Of a stretch of DNA of 64,000 bases, positions 17,501-25,834 are shown in pieces (position 1 is the stretch's first letter; the number at the start of each line of letters is the position of its first letter). Made by a program: the position numbers and the translations under genes. Origin of the DNA: Massilia sp. METH4 (GTDB taxonomy: Bacteria > Pseudomonadota > Gammaproteobacteria > Burkholderiales > Burkholderiaceae_D); assembly GCF_037094685.1 (NCBI RefSeq), contig NZ_CP146614.1:2480001-2544000 (forward strand), in the 5' to 3' direction. A model generated the notes under the pieces. It ran no database searches. It was given only the letters and a program-made list of their open reading frames with translations, and was not told the origin of the DNA.

Positions 17501-19051
17501 GAAACCCACGGCGGCGTTCAATTCCGGCACCAGCTTGCCGGCCACGTTCGCCACCGCGTTCAGGTCGGCCTTGGGAAAATCGCCCAGCGCGGCCGGATCG
17601 AAATGGTCGACCGTGGCCGCGGCCTTGAAGGCGCGGTCGTCCGCCAGGCTGGCCTGGCCCGTCACACCGATGCTGCCGCGGCCCGCCTGCAGGCGCGCGC
17701 GCTCGATGGTGACGAGCGTATCCTTCAGGTTCGCGTGGGCGTCCAGCCGCATGTTCTTCTCGGCCAGCGCCACGTCGAAGGTCTGCACGTTGCCGGTGCT
17801 CTTCGCCGCGATGTCGCCGGCGATCGCCGTGGTGTTCGCCGCGCCGTGGATAGCGCGCAGGTCGATGCGGTCCGTGTGCAGGCGGATATCGGCCGTTTCG
17901 ATGCCGCCGTCCGGCCCGGTGCGCTCGATGCGGCCGGCCCCCGTGAAGCGGCCGGCGTTGCCCAGGTCGATCAGGAGGTTGTCCAGCGTGGCCACGGTGA
18001 GGTTGCCGCCCAGGCGGGCCGTGACGGCCTTCAGTGGCAGCAGTTGCTGGTCGATGGGGCCCGGGGCCGCGGTGTTGGTCAGTTCCAGCACGCCGCTCAC
18101 CTGCTGCTGCGTGCCGATATCGGCCTTCACGCGCAAATCCAGGCTGGCCTTCGGCCACGCCGACTGGAAGCGCGAGGGATCGACGCCGCGCGCCCGCAGG
18201 TCCGCCGCGCGCAGCGGGATTTTCTCGAAGGGCGTCAGGGTCACCGTGCCGTCGCCGTTCGCGTTCGGCGAGGTGCCCTTGATCCCCAGCGTCACCAGGC
18301 CCAGATTGCCGGTGGCCGCCACCGCCAGCTGTGCGGAGGGTTGGCCAGGGGCGATGTGCACCTCGGTCAGCGCGGCCTTGGCCTGCAGCGCGTAGGGCTT
18401 TTGCGCGGCGATCGTGCCGTCGGCCACGAGACGGCCGACCGGCGTAACGGCGCTGGCGCTGGTGAGCTGCCACTGCGTCTTGTCGCCGTACAGCCTCGCG
18501 CGCACGTCGGTCACTTCGTTGCGGGTGCCGGTCAGGCCGATCATCGTCAGCTTGAGCAGTTGCGCGTCATCCACCGAAATGCGGAACGGCGGCGCGATCT
18601 TTTCCGGCATCGTCAACGGTTCCTCGTCTTCCGCCGTGGTCTGCATCAGCACCGACTGCACGCGCAGCTGGCTGATCTCGATGCCGGACGAGAAGAACTG
18701 CAGGGGCGACCAGTCGATGTCGATATTGTCGGCGGTGATCGTGCTGGTCTTGCCCTTGTAGACCACGCGGCCGATGTGCATGTGGTCGTACAGCGAACCG
18801 GTCACGCCGGTGATCGTGATCGCGCCGCCACTGGCGCGCGCCACGCGTTCAGCGATCTGCTGCAGCGTCGTCTCGCGGCCCAGCAGCCAGATCGCGCCGC
18901 CCAGGATGACGACGGTGATGCCGGTGCCGATCAGGGTGCGGCGCAGCCAGCGGCGCTCCTTGCGCGGCAGCGCGTTGTTCGCTTCGCCGCCGGCGTCGTT
19001 GCCCGCTTCGTTGCCCGCCGGGTTGTCGGGGGTGTTGGTATCGTCGGCCAT
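14591..19051 (-). CDS. tamB: translocation and assembly module protein TamB
   Basis: 1486 aa, a normal length for TamB. An N-terminal inner-membrane anchor (RRTLIGTGITVVILGGAIWL near residue 30) is followed by more than 1,300 residues of repetitive beta-strand (AsmA/bridge-like), and the C-terminal TamB/DUF490 domain ends in LQFQTGTNNALDVLYTWAFD. With TamA it spans the periplasm and helps assemble autotransporter-type outer-membrane proteins and move phospholipid. Its ATG overlaps the tamA stop by one base (TGATG), so the two are translated together. Longer in-frame starts upstream run inside tamA and are not credible. Confidence 0.93.
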   Translation of the reverse strand: MADDTNTPDNPAGNEAGNDAGGEANNALPRKERRWLRRTLIGTGITVVILGGAIWLLGRETTLQQIAERVARASGGAITITGVTGSLYDHMHIGRVVYKGKTSTITADNIDIDWSPLQFFSSGIEISQLRVQSVLMQTTAEDEEPLTMPEKIAPPFRISVDDAQLLKLTMIGLTGTRNEVTDVRARLYGDKTQWQLTSASAVTPVGRLVADGTIAAQKPYALQAKAALTEVHIAPGQPSAQLAVAATGNLGLVTLGIKGTSPNANGDGTVTLTPFEKIPLRAADLRARGVDPSRFQSAWPKASLDLRVKADIGTQQQVSGVLELTNTAAPGPIDQQLLPLKAVTARLGGNLTVATLDNLLIDLGNAGRFTGAGRIERTGPDGGIETADIRLHTDRIDLRAIHGAANTTAIAGDIAAKSTGNVQTFDVALAEKNMRLDAHANLKDTLVTIERARLQAGRGSIGVTGQASLADDRAFKAAATVDHFDPAALGDFPKADLNAVANVAGKLVPELNAAVGFTIRPSKFAGQTLSGSGKLNADPRHLSGIVANVAMGRNTLEAKGDFGLPAEKLAWNVDAKDLAALRSDLAGAVAASGVATGGYDAPRTSFDVDARGLGMTGAKVRALDSVIRASGQFALSGKDKSPEVAVSGSARRVNPAAFAAGAPAGNLNATFSGNARLAADWRANMNLDFAPSTLVDAPLTGHAKLTADHRHVDNADVDLRLGPNSVQARGAFGAPADRLNWRLDAPQLSSLGAGFGGVLRGTGTLGGTMQKPMLSFGIEGNSLRFMTQHQVRAIKATGTLGNVDALVADVNVTGYSSPAISIDRARLQSSGTGAAHTIALSAANPDFDAALRIRGGWANDTWTGNIDTLQNRGRFALTLQAPAPLTIAAPKGSGVAGLAKPERIALSTAVIALPEGSLRVENLDKNGPRWRSRGTAAGVPATYLAQLSNAWRGRVVSDLTLGANWGIDMTMPATAAGSATSAPALDGSVRVFREKGDITVTGGAAPLPLGLSQLQAGVNVSGNTLKVQAAMVGTRAGRIGLDATAQLRNGRIPGDSPLAVTANLDVPSIAWMSPLAGMEGLELEGALKAAIAGSGTVANPALNGDVTGNGLVINWADQGVRLRNGQLQAQVAGDRLTLQKLHLEGRTGRADAEGWARLAGNEMTMNLKLTADKLEALSRPDRTLVLSGSSELVRDARRFQLNGNFRADRADIELPDENSPTISDDVVILGRTKPTIKETAQSMPLNVDLEADLGNDFRLKGKGLDATLKGAVRVRIADRRPPRINGSISVANGTYAAYGQKLAIERGVINFTGAYDNPGLNILAVRKRPEGTELSDTNVEAGVEVRGTALAPTARLVSTPSVPDSEKLSWLVLGHGMDDMQGNEMGLLGTAAGALFGGKGGGSFANKIGLDELGVSQGSGNATGLENTVVTVGKKLSSRAYLGFEQGAGTATSLVKLRYKVNQRITLQFQTGTNNALDVLYTWAFD

Positions 19052-20832
19052 CAGAACGTGAATCCAAGTGAGAAGTGCAGGCGCGCCTTGCGTACCGCGT
19101 GGCCATAGGCCACGTCGACATTGATCGGGCCCACCGGGCTCTTGTAGCGGGCGCCGATGCCGTAGCCGGACTTCGGATGGATGTCCGACAGCGAATCGGC
19201 GGCGTTGCCGGCGTCGTAGAACACGGCGGCGCCCCAGGTCGGGCGGAACCAGTACTGGTATTCCGCGCTGGCCGTGGCCAGGTAGCGGCCGCCCACGGTG
19301 GCATCGCCTTCCTGCACGCCCAGCTCCTGGTAGGCATAGCCGCGCACGGAATTGTCGCCACCGGCGCGGAACAGGTAGGTGGCCGGCACGCCTTCCTTGC
19401 TGCCCGAGCGCAGCGCGCCGATCTCGCCGCGGAAGATCAGCAGGTTGCGCGCGTTGAGCGGGCGATACGTGATGCCGCGCGCCGTGACGCGGATGAATTT
19501 TTCGTCGGTGAGGATGGGCAGCAGCGCGCCGCCGGCCGTGGCGTTCAGCACGTAGCCCCTGGTGGGGAACACCAGGTTGTCCAGCTTGCGCCACGTGACG
19601 GCATACGTGATCGGCAGGCTCATGGCATGGGTCGGCTCGGCGCCTTCGATGGTGCGGCTCTCGTTCAGGTACTCGGCCGAGATGCTGCGCTCCAGCAGCG
19701 GCGTGCCCCAGGCCCGCTTCGCGTACACGGAAGCGGTGCGGGTGATCTCGCCTTCGATGTCGTTGCGCTCCAGCGCGCCGCCGAAGCTGTCGTTGTAGCC
19801 GTCCGCCGTGGTGGGAAAGTAGAAGTCGCCGTTCGCCTTCTGCTTCTTCTGTTCCACCGTGAGCGCGCTTTTCAGGCGCAGGCCCCAGATCGCCAGGTCG
19901 TCGTAGCTGACCGAGGTGCGGGCGCCCGTGTTGGTGGAAAAGCCGATACCCACGCTGGCATTCTTGCGCTTGTTTTCGACCACGTGCACCAGCAGCGGCA
20001 GCGGCGGCAGCGTGGCCGGCTGCGGCGCCCCGGCACTCTGCTCGGCCTGCGCTTCCTGCCGTTCGCCGATCAGGGCGTTCAGGTCCGCCGTCACTTCCAC
20101 GTAGGAGAAGTAGCCGGTGTCCTGCAGGCGCGACTGGAAGGCCTGCAATTCCGCTTCGCTGTACAGGTCGCCCGGGTTGATCCTGTTGAGGTTGCGGATG
20201 ATCGATTCCGGATAGCGCTTGAGACCCTCGATGCGGATGTCGCCGAAGCGCATTTCCGGACCGCTGTCCAGCGCCACGCGCAGCAGCGCCCGCTTCGTGT
20301 CCGGGTCCACGGTGGCCACGCTTTCCGTCATCTGCGCGCGCGGGTAGCGGGTCTGCACCACGGCGCGCAGGAGCGCCCGCTTCGCGCCTTCCCAGTCCGC
20401 CTGCCGGAACACCTGGCCCTCGGCCAGCGGCCAGCTGGCCTTCAGCGCTTCCTTGTCGAAGGGGTTTTCCGGGTTGGACTGGAAGCCGGTCAGCACGATC
20501 TCGACCGCGCCCACCAGCACGGGCTCGCCGGGCGTCACGTCCACCGTGACTTGCGGCGTGGCTCCGCTTTCGTCCAGCCGCACGTTGACGGTAGGCGAGT
20601 AATAGCCTTCGGTGGCGAGCAGCGTGTTCGCTTGCGCGGGCGCGGTGCGCACCATGCGGCGCAGCTGTTCGATGTCGGTTCGCGGGTTGCCGCGGTACTT
20701 CAGGAGATCGAGGTTTTCTTCCAGCAGATCGTCGAGTTCGCCTGGGGCATTGATGCGCACGTTGTACTGCAGGCCTTCCGCGGCATACAGGGCGAGCGGC
20801 GCCGCCAGCATCGCCGCGCAGGCCAGCCGCAT
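19051..20832 (-). CDS. tamA: outer-membrane assembly factor TamA (Omp85 family)
   Basis: About 593 aa. Signal peptide MRLACAAMLAAPLALYA, POTRA domains over roughly residues 20-270, and a C-terminal 16-strand barrel with the Omp85 signature region (FRAGGDNSVRGYAYQELG near residue 490) and a terminal aromatic (HFSLGFTF). Partner of TamB, encoded immediately downstream. Start choice: an in-frame TTG at 20856 with GGGGA upstream would add 8 residues; the ATG at 20832 gives the cleaner signal peptide. Divergent from queC. Confidence 0.92.
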   Translation of the reverse strand: MRLACAAMLAAPLALYAAEGLQYNVRINAPGELDDLLEENLDLLKYRGNPRTDIEQLRRMVRTAPAQANTLLATEGYYSPTVNVRLDESGATPQVTVDVTPGEPVLVGAVEIVLTGFQSNPENPFDKEALKASWPLAEGQVFRQADWEGAKRALLRAVVQTRYPRAQMTESVATVDPDTKRALLRVALDSGPEMRFGDIRIEGLKRYPESIIRNLNRINPGDLYSEAELQAFQSRLQDTGYFSYVEVTADLNALIGERQEAQAEQSAGAPQPATLPPLPLLVHVVENKRKNASVGIGFSTNTGARTSVSYDDLAIWGLRLKSALTVEQKKQKANGDFYFPTTADGYNDSFGGALERNDIEGEITRTASVYAKRAWGTPLLERSISAEYLNESRTIEGAEPTHAMSLPITYAVTWRKLDNLVFPTRGYVLNATAGGALLPILTDEKFIRVTARGITYRPLNARNLLIFRGEIGALRSGSKEGVPATYLFRAGGDNSVRGYAYQELGVQEGDATVGGRYLATASAEYQYWFRPTWGAAVFYDAGNAADSLSDIHPKSGYGIGARYKSPVGPINVDVAYGHAVRKARLHFSLGFTF

Positions 20833-20950
20833 TACATTTATGACGAGTTGTGCCAAAATTCGAGATCCCCGGTAATTGTTGTGCCGATGTTACCGGATCG
20901 GTAGAAAAGATGGCGTACTAATAAGTTTCTGGTTTTTATAGAAGGATGCA

Positions 20951-21661
20951 ATGATGACACGCGATGCCGCCCTGGTGCTGTTCTCCGGAGGGCAGGATTC
21001 CACCACCTGCCTGGCCTGGGCATTGGACCGCTACGAGCGGGTCGAAACGATCGGCTTCGATTATGGCCAGCGCCATGCGATCGAGCTGACGATGCGGCCG
21101 CAACTGCTGGCGAAGCTGCGCGCATTGCGCCCTGACTGGGACGCCAAGCTGGGCGAGGACCACATGATCGATCTCGGCTTGATCTCGCAGCTGTCGCATA
21201 CCGCGATGACGGAGGAGATCGAAATCACCATGCAGGCCAACGGCTTGCCGAACACCTTCGTCCCCGGCCGCAACCTGATGTTCATGATGGTCGCGGCCAC
21301 GCTGGCCTACCGCCGTGGCATGAACGTGCTGGTGGGCGGCATGTGCGAGACGGATTTCTCCGGCTACCCGGACTGCCGCGACGACACGATGAAAGCCTTG
21401 CAGGTGGCGCTGAACCTGGGCATGGATACCCGCAACAAGCTGGAAACGCCGCTGATGTGGCTGGACAAGGCCGAAACCTGGGAGCTGGCCGAGCGCCTCG
21501 GTGGCCAGTCGCTGGTGGACCTGATCCGCGCCGACACGCATACCTGCTACAAGGGCGAGCGCGGCGAACTGCACGACTGGGGCTATGGCTGCGGCGAATG
21601 CCCGGCCTGCGCGCTGCGGGCGCGCGGGTACCAGAACTACGTTGCGAAGAAGGCGGCGTAA
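20951..21661 (+). CDS. queC: 7-cyano-7-deazaguanine synthase QueC
   Basis: 236 aa. Converts 7-carboxy-7-deazaguanine to preQ0 with ATP and ammonia, on the queuosine path for tRNA. The PP-loop [10 protein letters not shown] is at residues 10-19, and the zinc ligands lie in THTCYKG and YGCGECPAC at the C-terminus. Length and motifs match the family. GAAGGA sits 4 nt before the first ATG and 7 nt before a second at 20954, so either may be used. No preQ1-type aptamer was recognisable in the 94-bp leader. Confidence 0.95.
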   Translation: MMTRDAALVLFSGGQDSTTCLAWALDRYERVETIGFDYGQRHAIELTMRPQLLAKLRALRPDWDAKLGEDHMIDLGLISQLSHTAMTEEIEITMQANGLPNTFVPGRNLMFMMVAATLAYRRGMNVLVGGMCETDFSGYPDCRDDTMKALQVALNLGMDTRNKLETPLMWLDKAETWELAERLGGQSLVDLIRADTHTCYKGERGELHDWGYGCGECPACALRARGYQNYVAKKAA

Positions 21662-21669
21662 AATGTGAA

Positions 21670-21697
21670 AAGGGCCGCTGACGCGGCCCTTGTTCTT
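21670..21697 (+). terminator. intrinsic terminator after queC
   Basis: AAGGGCCGC-TGAC-GCGGCCCTT (21670-21691), a perfect 9-bp stem with a 4-nt loop, followed by GTTCTT. Placed 9 bp after the queC stop and before the convergent membrane-protein gene. Confidence 0.75.
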
Positions 21698-21712
21698 CAT
21701 GCGCCCGGCGGG

Positions 21713-22102
21713 TCAGACCGCCGCTTCCTTCATGGCCGCCGTGCGCCTCTTGCCGCGGCGGTTGAAGTACCACACGAGGCCGATCACGATCGCCAGCGGC
21801 AGCAGCAGCGGCGACAGGGCGGCGGCGATCGCCACGCCCAGCGCGGCCAAGCCGACGACGACCAGCATGCCCAACCCGGCAAACAGCAGCCCCACCAGCA
21901 GCGCGACGCAGACGATCACGACCGCCCCGATCACCAGGCCGCCACCAGCCAGCAGCACGCCCAGCAGCCAGCCGAACGGCCCATTGTATTCCTCGCCATC
22001 GACGTTGACGTAGAAATCGGGCCCCCACCACGAATGGTCGAAGGCGTTGCAAGTCGCGATGAACAGCAGCACGACGAGGGTAACGAGGAGAAGTTTTTTC
22101 AT
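21713..22102 (-). CDS. small membrane protein
   Basis: 129 aa from the ATG at 22102, with GGAG about 10 nt upstream; a longer frame reaches into the upstream repeats and is not credible. Starts with an export-like hydrophobic segment (MKKLLLVTLVVLLFIATC), has a short loop (FDHSWWGPDFYVNVDGEEYNG), then two or three long hydrophobic helices and a basic cytoplasmic tail (FNRRGKRRT). I do not recognise the family. Confidence 0.6.
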   Translation of the reverse strand: MKKLLLVTLVVLLFIATCNAFDHSWWGPDFYVNVDGEEYNGPFGWLLGVLLAGGGLVIGAVVIVCVALLVGLLFAGLGMLVVVGLAALGVAIAAALSPLLLPLAIVIGLVWYFNRRGKRRTAAMKEAAV

Positions 22103-22240
22103 GATGGGCTCCGGCATGTTGTGTGGCGATGATTGGACTGTACGTCCCGTGGCCGGGAGATGCGGATGGAAAGCGACGAACTGTCGATTTTGGGTGCTGA
22201 ACGGCACCGTTCCGCCACGCCAAAAGCCAGTGGCAAACCC

Positions 22241-22363
22241 GGTGACAGGCACCCCGATTTTTGCAATGTTTCTCGAAGACCGGTGACAGGCACCGGGTTT
22301 TTTGAAATATTTCCCAGACCCGGGTGACAGGCACCAGATTTTTTTTGCAACATTCTCAGAAGC
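22241..22363. repeat. three tandem 41-bp repeats with GGTGACAGGCACC cores
   Basis: The 13-mer GGTGACAGGCACC occurs at 22241, 22282 and 22323, exactly 41 bp apart. After each core comes a T-rich tract with TTTTTG or TTTTTTG and a diverged tail. The last unit runs into the final codons of the porin gene. The T tracts read on the plus strand, away from the porin. Confidence 0.85.
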
Positions 22364-23438
22364 TGTGCCGCACCCCGAACGACGTGGCCGAGATGTGCGC
22401 GCCGGTCACTGGCCCGCCCAGCGCGCCTACACCGTTGATGGGGAAGTCATACGCCGCCTCATCGTCATTGCGCAGCCGCGTGTGATAGGCGTACACCGTG
22501 GTGCGCGGCGAGAACGTGTACTCATAGCCGGCCGTGGCGTGCACGGCGCCGGTGTCGGCGCCGCCGCGCACGAAGCCGACGGTGCCGCCGCCGTGGCCGT
22601 CGTTCGCCTTGCCGAGGCTGGCGCGCAGGCCGTGCCGGCCGGCCTGGTGGCTCAACGACACGAACAAGGCATTGCGGGCCAGCCGGCTGGCGGGCAGCTC
22701 GTACTCCAGGCGTTCGCCGATCAGCGCCAGCCGCGTGGCGCCGAAGGTGTAGCCGACGGCGGCCTTGGTGCCGGTATCGGCAGTGCCGGGGCCGTGGTAC
22801 TCGCGGTGGCGTTCGTGCGCCAGCGCGACGTAGAGGGGCCCAGCATCGCGTACCAGCGCCAGCGACAGCAGCCATGGCCGCGCGCCATTGCCCGGCCGCT
22901 CTTCGGCCAGGCCGTGCGTGGCCCGAAGCGTCCAGCCCTGCCAGCGGGGCGACCACCAGTGCACGCTGTTGGCCTGCCGGCGGTCGAACGAGGCCACGTC
23001 GCTCACGTTGTCCGCCGATGATGCCGAGCCGTTGGCCAGGATGCTCATGTAGCCGGCCGTGGTGGGGTAGAAGGGATCGAGGCTGGACGTGGCCCTGTTG
23101 TAGGCCGTGGTCCAGTGGCCGGCGAACAGGGTACCGAACGGGCCCTCCAGGCCAACGCGGGTGTCGCGACGCGCCACTTCGCCGGCCCCGGTGTCGGGCG
23201 CCAGCGTGCCCTCGATCTGGAATAGTGCCTTCACGGCGCCGCCCAGGTCTTCGGTGCCACGAAAGCCCAGCACCGAGCGGTTGTTGACCATGCGCTCCAC
23301 CTGCGCGCCGGGGGCGCGGGCCGCTTCAAGGGAGACGTTCAGGCGGCCGTAGAGCTGCACCTGCTGGGCATGGGCGAACGGTGTCGCGGCGCCGGCGCAA
23401 GCCAGCGCGAGGAGTCGGGGCAGGGTGGTTGTCTTCAT
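22356..23438 (-). CDS. general porin (Gram-negative trimeric type)
   Basis: 360 aa. Signal peptide MKTTTLPRLLALACAGAATPFAHA then QQVQLYGRLNVSLEA, the standard start of beta-proteobacterial porins. The constriction-loop region (GLEGPFGTLFAGHWTTAYN) and the ISATSFGVRHSF end with terminal phenylalanine are intact. It should form a 16-strand diffusion pore in the outer membrane. ATGs at 23447 and 23438 are both possible; the second gives the cleaner signal peptide. Confidence 0.9.
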   Translation of the reverse strand: MKTTTLPRLLALACAGAATPFAHAQQVQLYGRLNVSLEAARAPGAQVERMVNNRSVLGFRGTEDLGGAVKALFQIEGTLAPDTGAGEVARRDTRVGLEGPFGTLFAGHWTTAYNRATSSLDPFYPTTAGYMSILANGSASSADNVSDVASFDRRQANSVHWWSPRWQGWTLRATHGLAEERPGNGARPWLLSLALVRDAGPLYVALAHERHREYHGPGTADTGTKAAVGYTFGATRLALIGERLEYELPASRLARNALFVSLSHQAGRHGLRASLGKANDGHGGGTVGFVRGGADTGAVHATAGYEYTFSPRTTVYAYHTRLRNDDEAAYDFPINGVGALGGPVTGAHISATSFGVRHSF

Positions 23439-23529
23439 GCCAGCCATTGTCCAGTGGCCGCGGCGCAACGGGCATCCCCCATATGTGGCGCCCCGGGGGC
23501 TCCCATTTTTCCCTCTGGAGCTGGTATAG

Positions 23530-23549
23530 TACTGGTTATTCATACAGTA
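23530..23549. promoter_or_regulatory. LexA (SOS) box
   Basis: TACTGGTTATTCATACAGTA: TACTG-N10-CAGTA, matching both outer half-sites of the LexA consensus. It lies 17 bp before the ATG at 23567 and directly follows a possible -10 (TATAGT, 23525-23530), so bound LexA would block transcription of that gene. The match is by eye. Confidence 0.7.
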
Positions 23550-23566
23550 ATTTGCAGAGAGGAGCC

Positions 23567-24166
23567 ATGGAAGATCGGATCGAGCCGCAGCAAGCAACGT
23601 TTGAAGCCTTGTTTGACGCACCAGTTGACGCACCGGTGGAGCAAATGCCGCACGTGTCGCAGGAGCTCTCCGTCGAGCCTGCGGTGCAGGAGGATGACGA
23701 GCCCGAGCTGATCCAGGAAGACCGTGTCTGGCAGGGCCAGGGCTGGACCGCCCGCGTGATCAAGAACGAGGACGACGATGGCTGGGCCGTCGCAATGATC
23801 AAGGATGGCGAGCCGGAGCCCGCCCTGGTGGGGCCGTGGACGATGGGCCGGGACAAGAAAAACCCCAAGCCGCTCGATATCACCGCCTTCCACACCCTGG
23901 TGAAGACGGCCAATGAAGTGATCCGCCGGCACGAGCAGCAGTTGCACGCACGGTTGCACAAATCCGTGCGCGTGGTGCAGGACGATGGCACGGCGATCAC
24001 CGTGAAGCTGGCCATCACGCCGGATGAAGACGAGCCATACGCCACGCTGACCGCCATCGATGAATACGGCGACGAGCTGGCCTCGGTGCGCGCGCGGCCG
24101 GACTTTCGCCTGTCCGTGGCCAGCGCCACCGACTGGATCGAAGGTGGTTACCGGAAGCCGCAGTAA
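23567..24166 (+). CDS. unknown 199-aa protein, predicted SOS-regulated
   Basis: 199 aa from the ATG at 23567 with AGAGGAG upstream; longer frames to 23381 run through the porin promoter and are rejected. The first 55 residues are acidic and repetitive (APVDAPVEQ, QEDDEPELIQED). The rest is a globular domain with WQGQGWTARVIKNEDDDGWAVAM, a GPWTMGRDKKNPKPLD stretch and a helix with HEQQLHARLHK. No signal peptide. I do not recognise a family or catalytic motif. The LexA box at 23530-23549 is the main clue to its role, a damage-inducible function. Divergent from the porin gene. Confidence 0.7.
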   Translation: MEDRIEPQQATFEALFDAPVDAPVEQMPHVSQELSVEPAVQEDDEPELIQEDRVWQGQGWTARVIKNEDDDGWAVAMIKDGEPEPALVGPWTMGRDKKNPKPLDITAFHTLVKTANEVIRRHEQQLHARLHKSVRVVQDDGTAITVKLAITPDEDEPYATLTAIDEYGDELASVRARPDFRLSVASATDWIEGGYRKPQ

Positions 24167-24261
24167 CCCTCGCAATTGGCTGTTGCATTTTCGCCGGCAC
24201 ACTGGCCCTTGGCGGGGCGGACTGTTATATTTCCCTACTGCATCTTTTTTGGGAAAAACCG

Positions 24262-25674
24262 ATGGAAGTACGCCTCCGCCGTCTCGAAGCCGTCCAGGCC
24301 GTGCTGCTGGAAATCGGCCAGCTGTCCACCCGCTGCACGGATATCGTGCAGTTCCTGCGCGCCGTGCACGGCGCGCTGGGCCGCATCATGTACGCAGCCA
24401 ATTTCTACGTGGCGCTCAACGACCGCGACGGCGAGCCGAACGCGGTGCGCTTCGTGTACTACGTGGACGAAGCCGACACGCCGCCCGACCCGGATGAGGT
24501 GACGCACCTGGCGTCGCCGGACGAATCGCCGACCGCCTGGGTGATCCTGAACCGCCGCTGCCTGGTGATGACGGCGGCCGAACACATCTCGCGCCAGAAG
24601 GTGGCGGCCTTCGGCGAGGGTACGATCGCCGAGCACTGGATCGGCTGCCCGCTGATGGACCAGAACCACCAGCCGCTGGGTGCCATCGTGATCCAGAGCT
24701 ACGACAAGGAACACACGTACAGCGAAGAAGACCAGGCGCTGTTCGCGCTGATCGCCAGCCAGGTGTCGTCCGCCCTGCAGGGCCGGCAAAGCATGGATCG
24801 GCTCGAGCGCGCCGTGCAGGAGCGCACGCTGCGGCTGGACCAGGCGAAGGCATCGCTGGAACGGCAGAACGAGGCATTGAACAAGGCGCTGACGCAGTTG
24901 CAGGATGCGCAGTCGGAACTGGTGCGCCAGGAAAAGCTCGCGTCGCTGGGCCGCCTCGTGGCCGGCGTGGCCCACGAGATCAATACCCCGCTGGGCATCT
25001 GCGTGACGGCCACGTCGCACCTCGTGCAGGAACTGAAGCTGACGCGCGAAGACCTGGCCGAGGGCCGGCTCGACGAAGAAGGCTTGAACGCGTTCTTCGA
25101 CACCGTGGACCAGTCGCTGCGCATCATGACGACGAACACCCAGCGCGCCGCCGCCCTGGTGCGCAGCTTCAAGCAGGTGGCGGTGGACCAGTCGTCGGAA
25201 AACATCCGCCATTTCAACCTGGCGAAATACGTGGCCGAGGTGCTGCTGTCGCTGCAGCCCAAATTGAAGGGCAAGCCGGTCAAGGTGGAACTGGATTGCC
25301 CGGCCGATATCCACCTGGACAGCTTCCCCGGCGCCGTCTCGCAGATCCTTACGAACATGATCGAGAACTCGCTGGTGCACGGCTTCGAGGAAGACCAGCC
25401 GGGCACGATCCGCATCACCGGCCGCCTCGATGGCGACCACGTCGCGTTCGACTACAGCGACGACGGCATGGGCATGGACCAGAGCCTGCTCACCCAGTTG
25501 TTCGACCCGTTCTTCACCACCAAGCGGGGCAGCGGCGGCTCCGGATTGGGCGCGCACATCCTGTACAACCTCGTGACGGGCCCGCTGGGCGGCACGATCA
25601 AGGTCAGCAGCGCGCCGGGCATGGGCTTGCACTACCGGCTGCGGTTCCCGCGGGACCAGCGCCGGCGCGGATAA
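24262..25674 (+). CDS. GAF-domain sensor histidine kinase
   Basis: 470 aa, no membrane segment, so cytosolic sensing. A GAF domain covers about residues 1-175, a coiled coil (QERTLRLDQAKASLERQNEAL) joins it to the dimerisation domain with phosphoacceptor H238 in VAGVAHEINTPLG, and the HATPase has the N box (TNMIENSLVHG), G1 (DDGMGMD) and G2 (GSGGSGLGAHI). The partner regulator is probably the HD-GYP response regulator encoded convergently at 25835-27334. The ligand of the GAF domain is not evident. Confidence 0.9.
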   Translation: MEVRLRRLEAVQAVLLEIGQLSTRCTDIVQFLRAVHGALGRIMYAANFYVALNDRDGEPNAVRFVYYVDEADTPPDPDEVTHLASPDESPTAWVILNRRCLVMTAAEHISRQKVAAFGEGTIAEHWIGCPLMDQNHQPLGAIVIQSYDKEHTYSEEDQALFALIASQVSSALQGRQSMDRLERAVQERTLRLDQAKASLERQNEALNKALTQLQDAQSELVRQEKLASLGRLVAGVAHEINTPLGICVTATSHLVQELKLTREDLAEGRLDEEGLNAFFDTVDQSLRIMTTNTQRAAALVRSFKQVAVDQSSENIRHFNLAKYVAEVLLSLQPKLKGKPVKVELDCPADIHLDSFPGAVSQILTNMIENSLVHGFEEDQPGTIRITGRLDGDHVAFDYSDDGMGMDQSLLTQLFDPFFTTKRGSGGSGLGAHILYNLVTGPLGGTIKVSSAPGMGLHYRLRFPRDQRRRG

Positions 25675-25695
25675 ACGGAGAGCCACCAAAGCCGC

Positions 25696-25834
25696 AGTGT
25701 CGTACACCATGCCCAAGGGAAATGGTGTACGACACTGGTTTTCCCGTGCCAACAGCCAAGTAGTGGCCAAGCCTCATCCAGAAAAGGTGTACGGCAGCGG
25801 TTCTCCCGTGCCAACAGCCGGGTAGGGGCCAGAC
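25696..25834. repeat. palindrome and two-copy 62-bp direct repeat between convergent genes
   Basis: A dyad with 15-bp perfect arms (AGTGTCGTACACCAT at 25696-25710, reverse complement at 25722-25736) is followed by two direct copies of a unit starting GGTGTACG at 25724 and 25786. The units share TCCCGTGCCAACAGCC. They lie between the kinase and the response regulator and may terminate both transcripts. Confidence 0.75.

Noticed and set aside
14474..19108. 1544-codon open frame on the plus strand opposite tamB
   Set aside because: Antisense to a convincing TamB; composition is arginine/valine/histidine-rich without motifs.
20857..20950. Possible preQ1 riboswitch before queC
   Set aside because: No aptamer stem and A-rich pseudoknot tail could be drawn in the 94 bases.
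25681..25834. Possible CRISPR array from the direct repeats between kinase and HD-GYP gene
   Set aside because: Only two diverged units of about 62 bp, with no spacer pattern and no cas genes.
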